Shown here: piece after piece, positions 19,946 to 33,355 of the stretch
Layout of the letters: every line of letters starts with the position of its first letter
How positions within the stretch are numbered: the first letter of the stretch is position 1
DNA from: Salvator merianae
Taxonomy: Eukaryota; Chordata; Lepidosauria; Squamata; Teiidae
Direction of reading: 5' to 3'
Length of the DNA stretch: 64,000 nt
NCBI GenBank assembly: GCA_003586115.2
Contig: QVOM02000034.1
Coordinates: 107,521,510-107,585,509, forward strand
Notes under the pieces: generated by a model
Database searches by the model: none
Told to the model about the DNA's origin: nothing
Seen by the model: only the letters and a program-made list of their open reading frames with translations
Program-made: the position numbers and the translations under genes

Positions 19946-22900
19946 AAGGCTTTTTACAAAAGCTGGGACTTTGAAATGAGGTGGATATAGGTTCTGGAAC
20001 CAAATAGTTATGAAAATGGATTGTAAATCGGTGTAGATGAACAGCACAAGGTTCTCATAAAAGGAAACACCGGGAAGGCATGCATGTTGCTTTCCTGTTA
20101 AGGCCATTTGTGCTTTGTATTTGGATAGGAAGGCCATTACGTTAATCATTATGTAAGATTTATTTAACTTTGCGAGATCTTATTTAAGACTAATTAACGT
20201 TGTTTTCTGTGTCTGTTTTTCTCTTGTCTTAAATCTTGTATGTTATGGCCTGTGTCTACACTAATAAAGATCATTGAAAGCAATTTTTCCATATCACTAC
20301 TGGGATATGAGTATAACTCAGTGGTACCTAACAACAAGAACAGTCTTTCCTCCATAGATAAGATGCCAATTTGTGTAAAAACAGGCTTTGGATAGTCTTC
20401 TTGCCAAGGTATGCCAGGTACCACCATTATGTAAAGTTTTTGATGCCTGGTTAAAACACATGTCTTCACCCAGGTCTTTGATGCTTAAACTGATGTTGCC
20501 CTGCCCTGTGTGAGTGGGTATTATGTTTTAATTACATTCTAAGTGTTTGTATTAAAGTAAATGGTTGGTGTGACCCCTCATGAGACCTTCAGGGAAAGGT
20601 CAGGATATACATTCTCTGATATATATAAAACAATAAAATGAAATAAAAACAACCTTTCTAAAGCCGGACTGAGCATTTTAGCCCAGCAATGATATTTTCC
20701 CACTCAGAAATCATTTAATTTGGCAGACCTCAGTATTATCATACAGTTATAGAGAAAATTCTATTTGTGTGGTGATGTACTATGAGGCAATGTCTGTCTG
20801 CATGAAAATGGCAAACGCAGCCTGGGACTGAACCCTTTGTAAGCGAAGCTTTTGTCTTCCCTCTTTGCCTCCCTGAATCAAGAACAGTATTTATATCTGC
20901 AGGAAAGTATGATCAACAGGGGAATGTTCCATTGATTTCATTTATGACTGCTAATTAGAGCTGAACCTGAACCAAAGAAGTATATAACTTCCTACAGTTT
21001 GTCACTGAGCCTCTGAAGATTTCCATTAAAATGTTATATTAGCTGAAATGTATTACAGTGTTCCTTCCATTTGTACTCAACTTGCTTAAAGACTTTGATT
21101 TGACTTCAGAAATTGATGTCTTCTTGATTAGTTTATTAATGTAAGGCAGAAGGGAATTGGTTTATTCTTCCCTTTTTTCCTTTCCTTTTTCTCTAACGAT
21201 AAGTTTTTAAATGTGGCAAAATGGAGACCTAAAAATATATTTTACACTGCAATGGCTCCAGACTAACCACAACCCACTACTCCTTAGAGCAGAGGGAGGA
21301 AGTGATTTCCATGGATATTGTCTATGCAATTCTCTGTACCCTATTAAAAGATATTCTAAATTTTAAATATGTTTTAGTGTTTGTTTTATTACATGTTGTT
21401 TAATCGTATGTATGATTCCCAAAGAGTCTTTTGCAACAGTGTAGCACCAACCTTTGTGGTACCATGCAGATATTTGAAATGTTTAGACAATGTGAACACC
21501 ACTTCTTCTGGTTACTTCCTTCTGTCAACTAGTAAGAGGCTCTCAGAAGCTATGCAGGCACCAGGAGAAGCCTCTGGGGTACGATTCCATCCTTGGACAT
21601 GATTGTTATAAAGCGAAAAGGCTCTAAAGGAAAGACTTGAATGCAAATCTTGATAGCTCAATAGAATTTTATTTGGACCCAAGTCTGAAGAACTGCACAG
21701 AGAAGTGAGGTAGCCAATTTGTGAAAATCTAAAAGACCTTTTTATACTCTTGAGATATGCATAGATTGCTGTCTCCTTTCCCAAAATAAACAGACAAAGG
21801 CATTTAGCAGCCTGAGAGAGTTTTCTCACTTCTGGATGAAAGAGGCTGAGCTTGTAGTACATTCCAGGGTGCCTAATAAGTCTTTGAAGGCTAGCTTCTG
21901 AAAGCTGTGCATAAATTAAGCATCCTGGGGCAACTGCAGATGATTTATTGAAGCATTCACTTGCAAACACATGCAAGCTTTATGACATTTCAAAGTTCCT
22001 TAAGATGGGATGGTGTGAATTATGTCAGGGGGTTCTGCTTCATTGTGACACCTTAAGACTCCAAGGCCTTTCCACACATACTGTTGCTGCAGTTCATGGA
22101 GGGGTCCAGGGGGCTACCTTTCTCACACTAGTGCAGAATTGCAGAAGTCCTGCACTTCTGTAGTACAGCCTGTCATCATTGGACTAGGCTAAGGACAGGG
22201 ATGGGGCACCAAAATGGCACCCTACTGTGGTCCTCTGGTAGACCTTTTTAAAGTGGTCTGCAGTTGGACTACTGTCTCTACTCCAGACTACAAAGGGCAT
22301 GCAGACAGCACACTCCTGTTGTCTGAAATATAGAGGGGGGGGGGGCTTTTAGTGGCATACAAGAAAGTGCTTTTGGAAGTAGTGCCAGAAGTCGATGCAC
22401 ATGGAAAAGGACCCAACTGAAAACAGCAAAGGCCAGAAATGAAACCAGAGTGAGTACTGGCTTCAAGAGCTGGGCCTTTCCTTTGACAGTGGTCTGGGTG
22501 GCTGTCCGAATGCAGACAGCCCTTGGAGCAGGTTATTGCTAGCCTGTCTCCATGTGGTCCAAACTCACTATCCCACGCTTGTGTGGGTTGGAACACAGGA
22601 GAAAGAGCAGGCTGTAAAAATCACATTCCCTGCTACCCACCAGTTGAAATTTCCACCAGGGTAGAAGATATTCTTGTCTTCATGAAAGTGCATCTTTGCC
22701 ACCAGTGACTTGCTATAACCAACTTTGACAAATCATGACTTTAATGGGCCCAAACCAAAACTTCTTGCTTTAGAAAGGAAATAATTCCAAAGAACCACAT
22801 GGCAATATGGCATCACAAAAAAGTTCCTCCCCTGCAAGATGTTGCTGTTTTTTATCTACCCATGGGAAGTTTGATAAAGAGCATGGATGGTTCCACTTAC

Positions 22901-25374
22901 TAAACCCTAAGCCAGCCTGCTTTTTAAAAAAAGCAAAATATCTACTTATAATGTTATGCTTTTAAAAAAAAGTAATTATAACCCAAAATAGTTCAGCACT
23001 TATCCTAAAATAAGATAAGTTTGAGTAAAAATGGAAACTAGAATGTGTGATTACCTGTGATCTTGTCTTGTGGAAAACAATTCACCTTTATTGACTTAGG
23101 GTGTATCCCACAGAGAATTTTTGAGGTGTATATTTCCAAAAGATCACCCCAGTTTGTGAACACAGGAAAAAAAACCCTGCATCGCACAGTATTTAAAAGA
23201 AGTGCCTAAAAGCCTATCTTTCTCATCACCTTAAAGCCTAGCAATCTCTCCATAGCAACAATGTTTACTACTGATTTGCTGCTGCTGGGCCAATTTTCGA
23301 GGGTCCTGATTAGTCAGCAGCAATAGCAGGCTAAGATTGACTCAGGAGCTTCATAACGTCCCATCCCATTCGACTTTAACTCTTCTCGCCCTAAGAGTCA
23401 TTTTATCATATCTGTGGAAGGAGTGGGTATACAGAGAACTGGAGGTGAAGTAAGTGATCTTTTTTTTTATTTTATTTTGTCCTTTGGGTCCCCAATTCAC
23501 CCCAGAGACACCCCAAACTATATGTCTGAACACTGTAGGAACTATTTCACCTTTAGTAATTTATGTACGACTTTCTTTTTAACTTTTCTCTCCTAAAACA
23601 TCTTAGTGCGGCCCTCCATGTACACACTTACATAACCAGGGTATCAGGATCTAAAGAAGTACATATAGTGTTCATTTAAATCATTGTGGCCATAAACTTG
23701 GGCACTTTAATTAAAGCAGAATTTGCTACAGTAATATAAAAGGAGAGAGAAACAAAACCTAACCTTTGATTCTTCCTACATGTTGTTAATTCCTACTTTT
23801 TTCCCTAATGTATGAGATGTGATGGGCTTCTGTGGGATAGTTATTGCTTAGAGAGCTTTGAAATGTATTAAAATTGTAACTTCTTTTGCTGTGTAAATAT
23901 GACAAAACCCCAAAGGTAGCCATGTTGTACATATTCAGATTCTGGCATATGCTTCACTCCAAAGGTATGATAGTTCTTTGATGAAAGGCAAACTTAGTAC
24001 TGGCCTGGGGTATATTTATTTATTTTAACAAAGTATAATATTTCATTGCAACATATGTTTTCTTTCTTTCTTTTTAAGCAAGCTTTCTACCTCCTTAAAT
24101 CTTTGATTTGACAAATACAACTTTCATCTCTTGTCTCAAATCTCTTTTTTACTCATGTATGTGCTCTACCAAGTCACATCTTTCTCTTTGGAAGATTTTT
24201 TTTAAAAGGCTTTTGAGGCAAAGACATGCATTTTCAGAAGTCATCTCACTGTAGGAAATTAAAAATGGAGACAATTATAGAAAGCTCCAGTTGAAAGAGA
24301 AAATGCATTATGGAAAATGCCATAAAAGCACACAAAAAAAATATTAAAGTAAAAATCACTTCACAGCAGCCCGTATGATTCAATTGTAGATCAATAGTGT
24401 GTAGTTAATGCATTAGCAGTAGAGCATTAATTTGCAATTACCGCAGGTGATCTGATCCTCTATGTGCTGTCCATTGACATAAATGACCTTTTGTGGAGAA
24501 GGATTCTGCAGTCATTATTTCTAGCAGCTGTAACCGGAAAGAGAACAGAATGGAAGGGTTGCTTTCGATGGTTTGGGCTTTTTATACAGCAGCAGCTCTT
24601 GAATATAGCTCTCAAATCCTTTGAACATTTAGTTGCTGAACTGGAAGAAGATTTTTGTCCTTTTTGATAGGGTATCAGAAGATACAGTATAAATGTGCAG
24701 CCTTGTTTGGGTACTTCTCTGCCTCTTCCAGAGTGGATTTCTGAAGTTCTCTGAATGTAAAACCTATCTCGGAAATTCACCATGTTGGATGAAAATGCTG
24801 CATCTTTTTGATATCTTTACTCTCTCTGAGTCCCTCTGCCTAGATGTTGAATTTCATTTGTTTATTTCTTGGTTTTGTTATAATATTGCTTACTTTACTC
24901 ACTTGCTGGCTTTGTTTAGTTAATTATTTTTATCCTACTTTAAAACCTATAAAAGCCTCTTGATCAGCTTACAAAAAAAAACACTTTCAACAATATAAAT
25001 TAATTTTGGTTGTTTTGAGTGTTTTGTTGCTCCAAGCAGCCTGAGATCTTTAAGAAAGGTGGTATAAAAATGCCATAAAAAGGAAGACTTGATCATTTTG
25101 AAAAGCTTGGATTACATCACCCCTACCTTTGCAAAAAAAAAAAGCATCCTGGAAGAAATAAAGAGAATTTCTCAATTCTTTGGATGATGGTACTTGTAGA
25201 AGAAGGTAAGTGGTTACTTGTGTGGCTAAAGTCAAAGTTTGCCTATAGCTAAACAGATAGTTTTCAATTCCATTTAAAAAGGAATTAATATGGCATCTAC
25301 CGAATGATCCACGAGTATATTTTGTAAAATTGACCTTCCCCCAAATGGCACACTGACTTACCCAGCAATAAGTT
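19946..25374. other. Intron 19 sequence, mostly unclassified
   Basis: 20560-20650 looks like a LINE tail (GAGACCTTCAGGGAAAGGTC followed by ATAAAACAATAAAATGAAATAAA). 22060-22470 is a GC-richer block resembling decayed DNA elements. 24905-25080 resembles a LINE tail (CCTGAGATCTTTAAGAAAGG then TATAAAAATGCCATAAA). The rest is AT-rich with no exon or RNA gene. Confidence 0.45.
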
Positions 25375-25528
25375 GAGGAGGAGGAGGAGGAGGAGGAGAA
25401 AAGGAGGAGGAGGAAGGAAGGAGGGAGGGAGGGAGGAAGGGAGGGGGAAAGAAAGAAAGGGAAGGAAGGAAGGAAGGAAGGAAGGAAGGAAGGAAGGAAG
25501 GAAGGAAGGAAGGAAGGAAGGAAGGAAG
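25375..25528. repeat. (GAG)n / (GGAA)n polypurine tract
   Basis: 154 bases of nearly pure purine: GAG units, GGAA/GGGA units, then 17 consecutive GGAA units to 25528. Apparent protein reading frames on either strand are low-complexity artefacts. Confidence 0.95.
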
Positions 25529-26595
25529 AAACTCTTTTGTTTTTGTGTGTGGTTCCATTTTACTCTTCCTGCTTGAAAGTTATTATCAGGGCAGAAAGAC
25601 AAGGAGAAGAAAGCAGTCTCTTGGGTAGTGTGAAAGTAGGTTTTCTACTTTATTCCTGTAGGACTCTAGGGGTCAGAGAACTTTTCTCCTTTCATAGATC
25701 ACAAATAAGTTTCTTTCTTGGACACAAAATTGAGTTCACAAATTCTTACAGCCAAGTTGATGGAGCCCGAAAGCAATCTTAACGGAAAGAAAATATAGCA
25801 GCATTGAAGGAGGAGGCTCAGAAGGATGAGAGGTTAATCACTGCAGGACTAAATTGAGGTCCCAAGACAGAGAAATTGTTTTGCTGGCTGGTTTTGATAG
25901 ACTTGCAGCTTACAAAAATATGGCCCTTTGGGAGCGTGCCTCAAGGGAACAACAGACTCCTGCTTTAATGATATTGTTCATTACAGATCCTGTCTGCCCA
26001 CAGGGATGTCTCCATGGAGCAAGGAATGGCCATCCTAAATGAAACCAAGGAGACAGAAATTCTTTCCATTTTTCCTCCCTCACTCCGCCTTTCCCCGGTG
26101 TGTTTGGTTTAAATGTTTAAAGAACACATACAGATAAACAATACTGATGATGTTCAAGTACACTCAGCTTTTTGAGAATTATCTCAAGCTATATTCCCAC
26201 ATCTGGCGTCATCAGGTAGAAATAAGCCTTTTCTTGGACAGCATGGTTAGAAGCCATAAGGTTTTTATCTCTGGATGGTGCAGTGCCTATAATTTTGATC
26301 TTCCCCAGATAATTTTGGTTTTCCAAATGCATTGGAATGCATGTTGGAAAGGAAATCTTAAGGATATAGAAATATACATCTTTGTTGTAACAGCAGGCAG
26401 GTATATCATCTCTTTTGCCAGCTCAAAAATGTTTCCTAAGGGCATATTAGCGCTTGAGACATACCTAATGCATGTAAGAACAGCCATTTAGGTGTTAGTG
26501 GGCTGTATGTAGTCCAAAACGCTGAGAGGATATCAGGGTGGCAAAACATATCATCAAATTTCCACAGTAGCTAATGGGATGCCTCTGGGAACTTA
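25529..26595. other. Intronic sequence, nothing recognised
   Basis: No exon, RNA gene or nameable repeat is seen. A 114-residue open frame at 26147-26491 has no recognisable domain. Confidence 0.5.
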
Positions 26596-26982
26596 GAGCC
26601 TGTTCGCACTTTACCCTTAGTGAGCAATCATATGCTTATCGGGTAAATGTGTCCACAGGACCCTACTGCCACAGTGTCTGGGAGTGTCTACAGCCACTCC
26701 TGGATGCAACTGTGGACAACAAATCATTGTCCACAGCTTGACCTAGAGCAGCTGGATTGCTCTCAGTCAGCAGCATTTGCATCGTCTTCTGGTTGTGGAT
26801 GTTGTGAATGGGCAGCACAGAATGGCATGGCATGGCTGCAGCTGTGCAGTCATACAGTCGCATGTTGCATCCCCAGTTGCCATGGCAATGGCCAGCCATT
26901 GCCACAGCAACTGTCCTCGCGGTCGAGTCAGCCATCCACACTTCGAGTATACCGTTCTAGGCTATAAAGTGCAAACAGAATG
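26596..26982. mobile_element. TIR element, family A
   Basis: The left end GAGCCTGTTCGCACTTTA pairs with the right end (complement ATTCTGTTTGCACTTTATAG). The core shares GAGCAGCTGGATTGCTC, GCAGCATTTGCATC, GGCATGGCTGCAGCTGTGCAG and TTGCCATGGCAATGGCCA with the copies at 1600 and 62768. Confidence 0.7.
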
Positions 26983-27159
26983 TAAACTGTATATTTGGTA
27001 GAGTTTAGGTCTCTGTCCATACCTTAAAATGACATTGGTATGGTATGACATCAGTATCATAGCTTCTAGGCAACTCTTTGTACAGATGTGGCACAACCAT
27101 AAGCAGGGTACTCTTGAGCCATAGTGAGTGGAAGTGATGTTGTCTTAATGTTGCTCTTT

Positions 27160-27440
27160 GTTTATATAAAACATTTATATACCACTTTGTTATCTTAAAA
27201 AATCCTAAATAGATTTACAAAGTAAAACTGAAAGCAAGGTTATAAGTTAAAAACATTAAAACAGCCAAATGTTAAAACAGAATTAAAACTGGTAGGAACA
27301 GAGTGTCTGAGCATACAAATAAGTTTTCAGCAAATGCCTAAAAATGTGATGTTAGATGCCTCACAAACTTCTGAGGATTGCTGAGAACATTCCAGAGTGT
27401 AGGTGCCACCACAGAGAGACCCCTGCAGTATATGTGTGTG
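27160..27440. repeat. LINE-tail-type interspersed repeat
   Basis: TTTATATACCACTTTGTTATC, TTACAAAGTAAAACTGA, and ACATTCCAGAGTGTAGGTGCC with ACAGAGAGACCCCTGC match the style of a very common reptile repeat. It resembles 29205-29530. Family name not certain. Confidence 0.5.
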
Positions 27441-29204
27441 AGCTTGCTCTGCCTGGATAAAAAGTCAAATTACTGTGATACCGGAATCATATCAGTGCCA
27501 CAAATAGCATCTGCCCAGCCTAATTTCTGTGTCTTTCAAAGGGCTCAGCCTTCTTTATTTCTTTGCTTTAAAATGTTTACATACTTCTGTCCATTTAATA
27601 AAAAATACCAAATCATCTTGCAACATATTAACTACCAGAATACCAAAATATAACTGTACCTTATTGACAGAAGTGGATGAAATTTAGAAACATTTTAGAG
27701 TTCTCCCAAGGAGAAGAGTGCGAAGCAAATAAGCCAAATAGTCTTTTGTACTATATTTTAAACACGTTACTCTCTCCTCTTTTCTTCAAAGTGTGCCATT
27801 CTCTTTCTCATTCTGGTGTGTTTTGGTTAAAAGTGGATTCTGCTCTATGATCTTAAAGCGTCATAAAAAATACCTGAAGATGTGTGCTGGTTTTGCTTAT
27901 GGATTTTAAAATTATATTTGTCATTTGCTTTACTCTTAATCCGCAGTCAGAAGTGAAGGCAGCAAATCACAGAGTTCAGGAGATTAACAGATGGATGTCA
28001 ATCTGTCCTCATCATTGTGTGGGACTGTGCACAGAAAAATAAGTGCTTTCCTAGATGAAAGTATAATCTAAGCAAATGTATTAAGTTACCTTCAAATTAA
28101 AGTCTGGAAACAGATCAGTAGGAATGGCACTTCAATATAACAGGATAATTCTCTATGAGCCTTCACTGTGAGCACCATGAATTCTTTTGGAGATATAAGA
28201 ATTCAAGACAGAGGGCCCAAAATGTGGAATTATCCTGGGGATATAATGGCACTGCCACACGTATCCATGCAATCCCAGCATAACCCTGGAAAAAAAAGAT
28301 GGAATCCCACATTACTGCAATTTGGAAAAAAATCAACTCCCACCACAGGTTTTCCTCATATAGCGATAACAGGTTTACCTGTTTGGATGCTTTCTCCTGC
28401 AGTCTTTGACCTGAAAATGCCCACTATGCAAGTGCAGGGATTGGCGCTTGCGCACTTCCAGGTATTTCACGTCATCAAAATACCCAGATGTATGCAGCAC
28501 ACTATCGCGGGAGCAAGCATACAGACAGGTAAGTGGCCACACTTACCCTGTGGTTTTGCCCTGCGAGAGGCAATTGTGAGATCTAAATAAGATCCCACAT
28601 TTTCCTTTCAACATCTGGAGGCAGAGGCAAGATTCACATGGGAAGGAGGAAGAGTGCACAAGCATAGCGCTCTTTCCCCCCGCGCATTGAGAACCATGCT
28701 GTTCACATGCCTACCGCTGCCCCCAGTGTTTAAGCAGGGAAGCTTTCATTCCCTGCCTGCAGTCTTGATAATGAAGGGTTATTTCCTTTGTTCCCAAGAC
28801 CTGGAGAAGCCACTGAAGAGAAAAGTAAGTTTCTTTGTGCAGTGGCAGCAGAGCCACTTGTGGTGAACAGATAAAGAGCTTTCAAAGCTATTTCTCCTGC
28901 TTTGCCATTCAAGCCCTGAAAGGAGCATTTTTGGCAGCATGGCAGATAGACAAGTGCAGGTCTGTGCAGCCGTCACACTTGCCCGGTGTACCCAGCATAC
29001 CCAGTAGGAAGCAGGGACAGGCTCATTCAGAGTGCTATGAACATGTGGTGCACCTAATGCTCCAACATGCCCTGTGTCCAATCATATGACCAACCGTATC
29101 CCCCTTTTTCTAAATGTCTCCATATACTCAGTTTTTCTGGAGGCCTCTAGGAGCTTCTAGGCCACATGGGATCATGTACTCCTGTCCTCTTTTATGGTTC
29201 TACC
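27441..29204. other. Intronic sequence, unclassified
   Basis: 28230-29090 is GC-richer and may hold one or two decayed DNA elements. No paired ends could be confirmed, and no exon is seen. Confidence 0.4.
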
Positions 29205-29530
29205 ATTTTATTTATTTATTTGTTATTGCATTTATATCGTGTCCTACACCCTGAGGTTTCATGACATGCTACAACAATTAAAATATATAATAATAGAAAG
29301 TAAGACCAATCAAACCCAATAATTGCTGGAAGAGGAGGAGGAGGAATAATGCCTCTTCAGCTGAAGGCTATGGGTATGTCTTCACTAACCTCCTAAATGT
29401 TTAGAGAAACGGTGCTCAGTAGGAGGTCATTCCACTGCATGGAGCTGTCCTAGAGAAGGCCCTTCTGTGGGTACCACCCCCTTTAACTTTTGAGGGTGGT
29501 AGGACTACCAAGAGCACCTCTCTGTCATAT
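29205..29530. repeat. LINE-tail-type interspersed repeat
   Basis: TTATTGCATTTATATCGTG, a run of AATTAAAATATATAATAAT, GGAGGTCATTCCACTGCATG and GAGAAGGCCCTTCTGTGG follow the same plan as 27160-27440. Confidence 0.5.
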
Positions 29531-32500
29531 CATACTGCATGGTTGGGTGTGAATGGGAGGAAGCACTCCCATAATGCCATTCTGTGATGCTACTTGGTTT
29601 GAGATAGCTATGGACAACCATTGTTTATCATGCCCCAGTGTTTGTGTCCTCACCAAGCAAACCTGAATACTCCCATACCCCCACTGTCTGACAAACCTGC
29701 AGAATTCTATCCTTCCAGCTATCAGGCCAACAATATATAGGAACCATCTGGCCTATAGCACATGCCTGAAAATGCTGTACTGCCACAGCTAGCGATAATG
29801 GAAATGGTTTGGGATACTCTTTTGAAAGACAAACAGAAACAGCTTGATTGGATACTTTCAAAGTAGTAAAGTAATGATTTATTTTATCTGCTCTTGGTCA
29901 TTTAAAAATGAAATAAATATTAAAAAAAAGGAGTTACCCATATAGTTAAAATGCAAAAATAGCTTCAAAGTCACAACAAATTGCGTCTTTCTAGTCTTTC
30001 TGAAAAAAAGATTTTAAAGCATAGACTGATGAATTAAAAATAAGCAAAATGGTTAGTCCATTGCAGGACCTTTCTAAAACATCTAGGTCAGAAATGTTGT
30101 TGCTTATGCAATTGGCATGATCAGAATATTAGAAACAGGAAGGTAAAAGGCTGACTTCCTAATAGGATGGCATTTGGAAAGATGTTTTCCTTAGCAGGAT
30201 TCTGCACTTCAGCTGTAAAACTGAACTAAGACTCCACCTTTTGGGGAAAGGAAGGTGGCATTCTGGTAAATATTCAAATGGCATCACTTTAACAAACAAA
30301 GGGAGAAAAATGATAGCAGAAATGTTAGTGATTGCCAAAGAATGTTCTGCCACTATAGCTCCAGAATGAAAGAGGCTGCTGTCTTGATTGCCAGATAGCT
30401 ACTTTGAAACTCACCCTGATCGTCTCTTAATATTATTGCTACATGCATTCCATAAAGAAGTCCCTGGTTTAGTACTGTACAGGCACAATGGATGGAAATG
30501 AACATGGCAGGATTGACAGTCTTTGCTATCTACTTATTAATATAGTGATATCTGTGTGAGTTGTAGGAATATGCTGAACGTGCGATAATCAAATGTGAAG
30601 AGAGATTAGAGGTCCACAACTGTTTAGGTTCAGTCACTAACAGTCTTGGCTATAATCAATTGCATTCACTTATTTGTGAGCAGAACGGCGAAGTGAGTAA
30701 TTTACTTGCTTTTTGCTCTCAACATTGTCACCATTGTAAGGCCCTTACTTGGCAGACCTGAGTGCATGACAGCAGCCTGTGGTCACAGTGGTGGTACAGC
30801 ATCCTGTAATATAGTACCCTTCTAAGCTTAGACAAAGACTTTCCAGCATCCCCAGTCAGCATGATCAGTGCTCAAGAGTAATGGGAGTTGGAGACCAGCC
30901 CTGTCGGAAAAGTACCAGGTTGGAGACATCTGACATAAGCAGTAGTAATTATGACATAGTGCTGTGACCTAAGCCCCAGATGTACCTGCTGCTGCCTACT
31001 TCCAGTGGAGGCTCCCACCGCTGTAGGATCTCAGGGCTACAGAGTCACTTAAAACACTTTCCAAGTACTCAGAGGTGCCCAGGATTTTTGCATGGGGTTT
31101 TTGAATCAAAGTTTTAAAATAAGTGAAAAATTGAGGAAATGAGAACCAAAGAGAAGATGGAAAAGACAATAAACATACCTCTCCTCAACAGTCTATATTA
31201 TTAACACCTTATAAAGACAGCAATCAACTGGGCAGCACTCAGGCCTACGCTCCACTTATGTTCTTTAGACATTGGAGGAGCATTGTATTTGTCACAGTCT
31301 GGCCATGGCCTGACCCAAGTGGCTCTCTGTCTCCCTTTCCCTCTGACCAGGCTGTATTAATGAATGGCCACACTTGCACATGGAGGCTGAGATTGGCAGC
31401 CCTCCTCGTGACATGGCCTCCACACACTGAAATGGGTGGCCCCTTCAGTCATCTCGTTCTGTTTTGACAATATGACACAAAGGCAGCTGAAGGGGTCAAT
31501 GTGCAAACCAGCAACTTCAGAGTTGCTCCAGAGTCACTGAGCCTCGGTTGCTTTTCCCATGCCCTGGGACCACAGCTGCAGCCCCAGATGCCTTGGTCTG
31601 GCACATTCTGGATACACATTACACCAAATGTGTAGAAAAGGCATCTGGAGCCCATGGTGGAGACATGAAAGCTATAGATAATGGCAATAAAATCTTTAGG
31701 AAATCAAGCATAATCTCAAAACAGTTTTCTAATGTAAAGGATCTACTATATTTCTTAACATATGCAAAGATGAGGTAATACGAGATGTACAAAAGGGTTT
31801 ATTAGGGATTGTGGGCATGTGAGAATAAAAGGGATTGGGTCACCACTATACTTTCCTTTACCCATATATTTAAAACACTTGGGTAATTTGCATCTCTTTT
31901 GCTTGAGCTCAGTAGGGAACTGAGCACCTGGTAGCAGCACTTTGATATTTTATTTCCAGCCAGCTAAAATTTCTTCCACACCACTAAACATGTGCTACTG
32001 AGGCTTTAGTTCTATTGAACAAACTATAACTGACATACTTGGAGAGTGTTAAAGAGTAGCGATAGATTAAGAGCCAAAAGGAATTCTACAAGAACCACTT
32101 ATCGGGCACTGCCAAAAATCTTGCCAACATGTTTTTGCTATGCAGTGGGAGGCCCTTCTATATGGGGGAAAGTACTGAGGTATTGGGCAGCTTCCAAATC
32201 TTGGGACAGCACAGTCTCACTCTGGTTGCATCCTGCAGTCAAGCAAACCAGAAGACTCTAAAGGACAAAATTGTCCTTAATTATTATCAGTGCAAGTGAA
32301 AAATTTCACAATTGTGGACAACGGGGTTGTTTTGTATTGCACTTGTTTTAGTCTTTGCAGTGCTTCCAATTCGGGTTCCCCCCTCCAAATATCCCCCCTG
32401 TATTACAGAATTTTAAAAAGCATCTACACTTTCACTTGGTTGTCCCATCGCTACTGATGAGGGCTATACTTTGCTGATACACCAGAGGCTCTCTGCAAGA

Positions 32501-32650
32501 ACAGGAGCATGGCATCACTGCCATTTGTTGACTCTCGCTAAATTAATGGCCGATGGGGTACTGTGCTCAGACAAGTTCCAGACAGGTTTTCAGCTTTTCA
32601 GCAGTTACCAGTTCGGCACAATCAACCAGCCAATTCAATAGGTAATATGA
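29531..32650. other. Intronic sequence, nothing firmly recognised
   Basis: AT-rich intron with GC-richer patches at 30880-31060 and 31220-31660. No exon or RNA gene. Confidence 0.45.
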
Positions 32651-32841
32651 CAGCCTTGTAGGGATGTGCACAAAGGCACTTTTCCCTTTTTGCTTCGCAG
32701 TGCTGCGAAGCTACTAGGCTTCATTTTCGCGCAAAAACTATAGGCACGAAAATGGAGCCTTTTGTTTTCGATGCGAAAATCATCACAGTGAAGACCGGGG
32801 GCACTGCCTGTCACAGAGGCAGCACTACTTTCATGATTGGC

Positions 32842-32990
32842 GAAGGTCTTCCCTTCGCATTGATTTGTCTCCGTTTCCGATCGCTCTCTAATTCCCCCTA
32901 GTCTGTCACTCGCACGCGCACACTGACAGACTAGGGGGAATGAGAGAGCGATCGGAAATGGAGACAAATCAATGCGAAGGGAAGACCTTC
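32842..32990. repeat. Palindrome 1 of the hAT-like element
   Basis: 149-bp near-perfect inverted repeat from GAAGGTCTTCCC to GGGAAGACCTTC. The centre is the short unpaired CTCGCACGCGCAC. Confidence 0.9.
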
Positions 32991-32993
32991 ACC

Positions 32994-33148
32994 GCAAAGG
33001 TCTTCCCTTCGCATTGATTTGTCTCCGTTTCCGATCACTCTCTCATTCCCCCTCTTCTGTCACTCACACGCGCACACACAGAAAGAAGGGGGGGAATGAG
33101 AGAGCGATCGGAAATGGAGACAAATCAATGCAAAGGGAAGACCTTTGC
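32994..33148. repeat. Palindrome 2 of the hAT-like element
   Basis: 155-bp near-perfect inverted repeat from GCAAAGGTCTTC to GAAGACCTTTGC. The centre is a CACACGCGCACACA region. Confidence 0.9.
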
Positions 33149-33154
33149 CGTGAC

Positions 33155-33298
33155 GGTCTTCCCTTTGCATTGATTTGTCTCCATTTCCGATTGCTCTCTC
33201 ATTCCTCCTAGTCTGTCAGTGTGCTCGTGCGAGTGACACACTAGGAGGAATGAGAGAGCGATCGGAAACGTCAGAAAAATCAATGCGAAGGGAAGACC
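33155..33298. repeat. Palindrome 3 of the hAT-like element
   Basis: 144-bp inverted repeat. The right arm differs where CGTCAGAAAAATCAATG replaces the GGAGACAAATCAATG of the other units. Confidence 0.85.
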
Positions 33299-33308
33299 TT
33301 CGCCAATT

Positions 33309-33355
33309 GCTAAAGTTAAGTGCTGCCTGTCACAGAGGCAGCACTTAACTTTAGC
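33309..33355. repeat. Perfect 20-bp-stem hairpin
   Basis: GCTAAAGTTAAGTGCTGCCT and its exact complement are separated by GTCACAG. Confidence 0.95.

Noticed and set aside
21512..21976. 154-codon open frame on the minus strand
   Set aside because: No similarity to any family I know. It is antisense to the intron without a promoter or splice signals.
25297..25602. Pro/Ser/Leu-rich and Arg/Lys/Gly-rich open frames at the microsatellites (also 19667-20149 and 34780-35109)
   Set aside because: They are frames through GGAA/CCTT/CTTT arrays and have no gene support.
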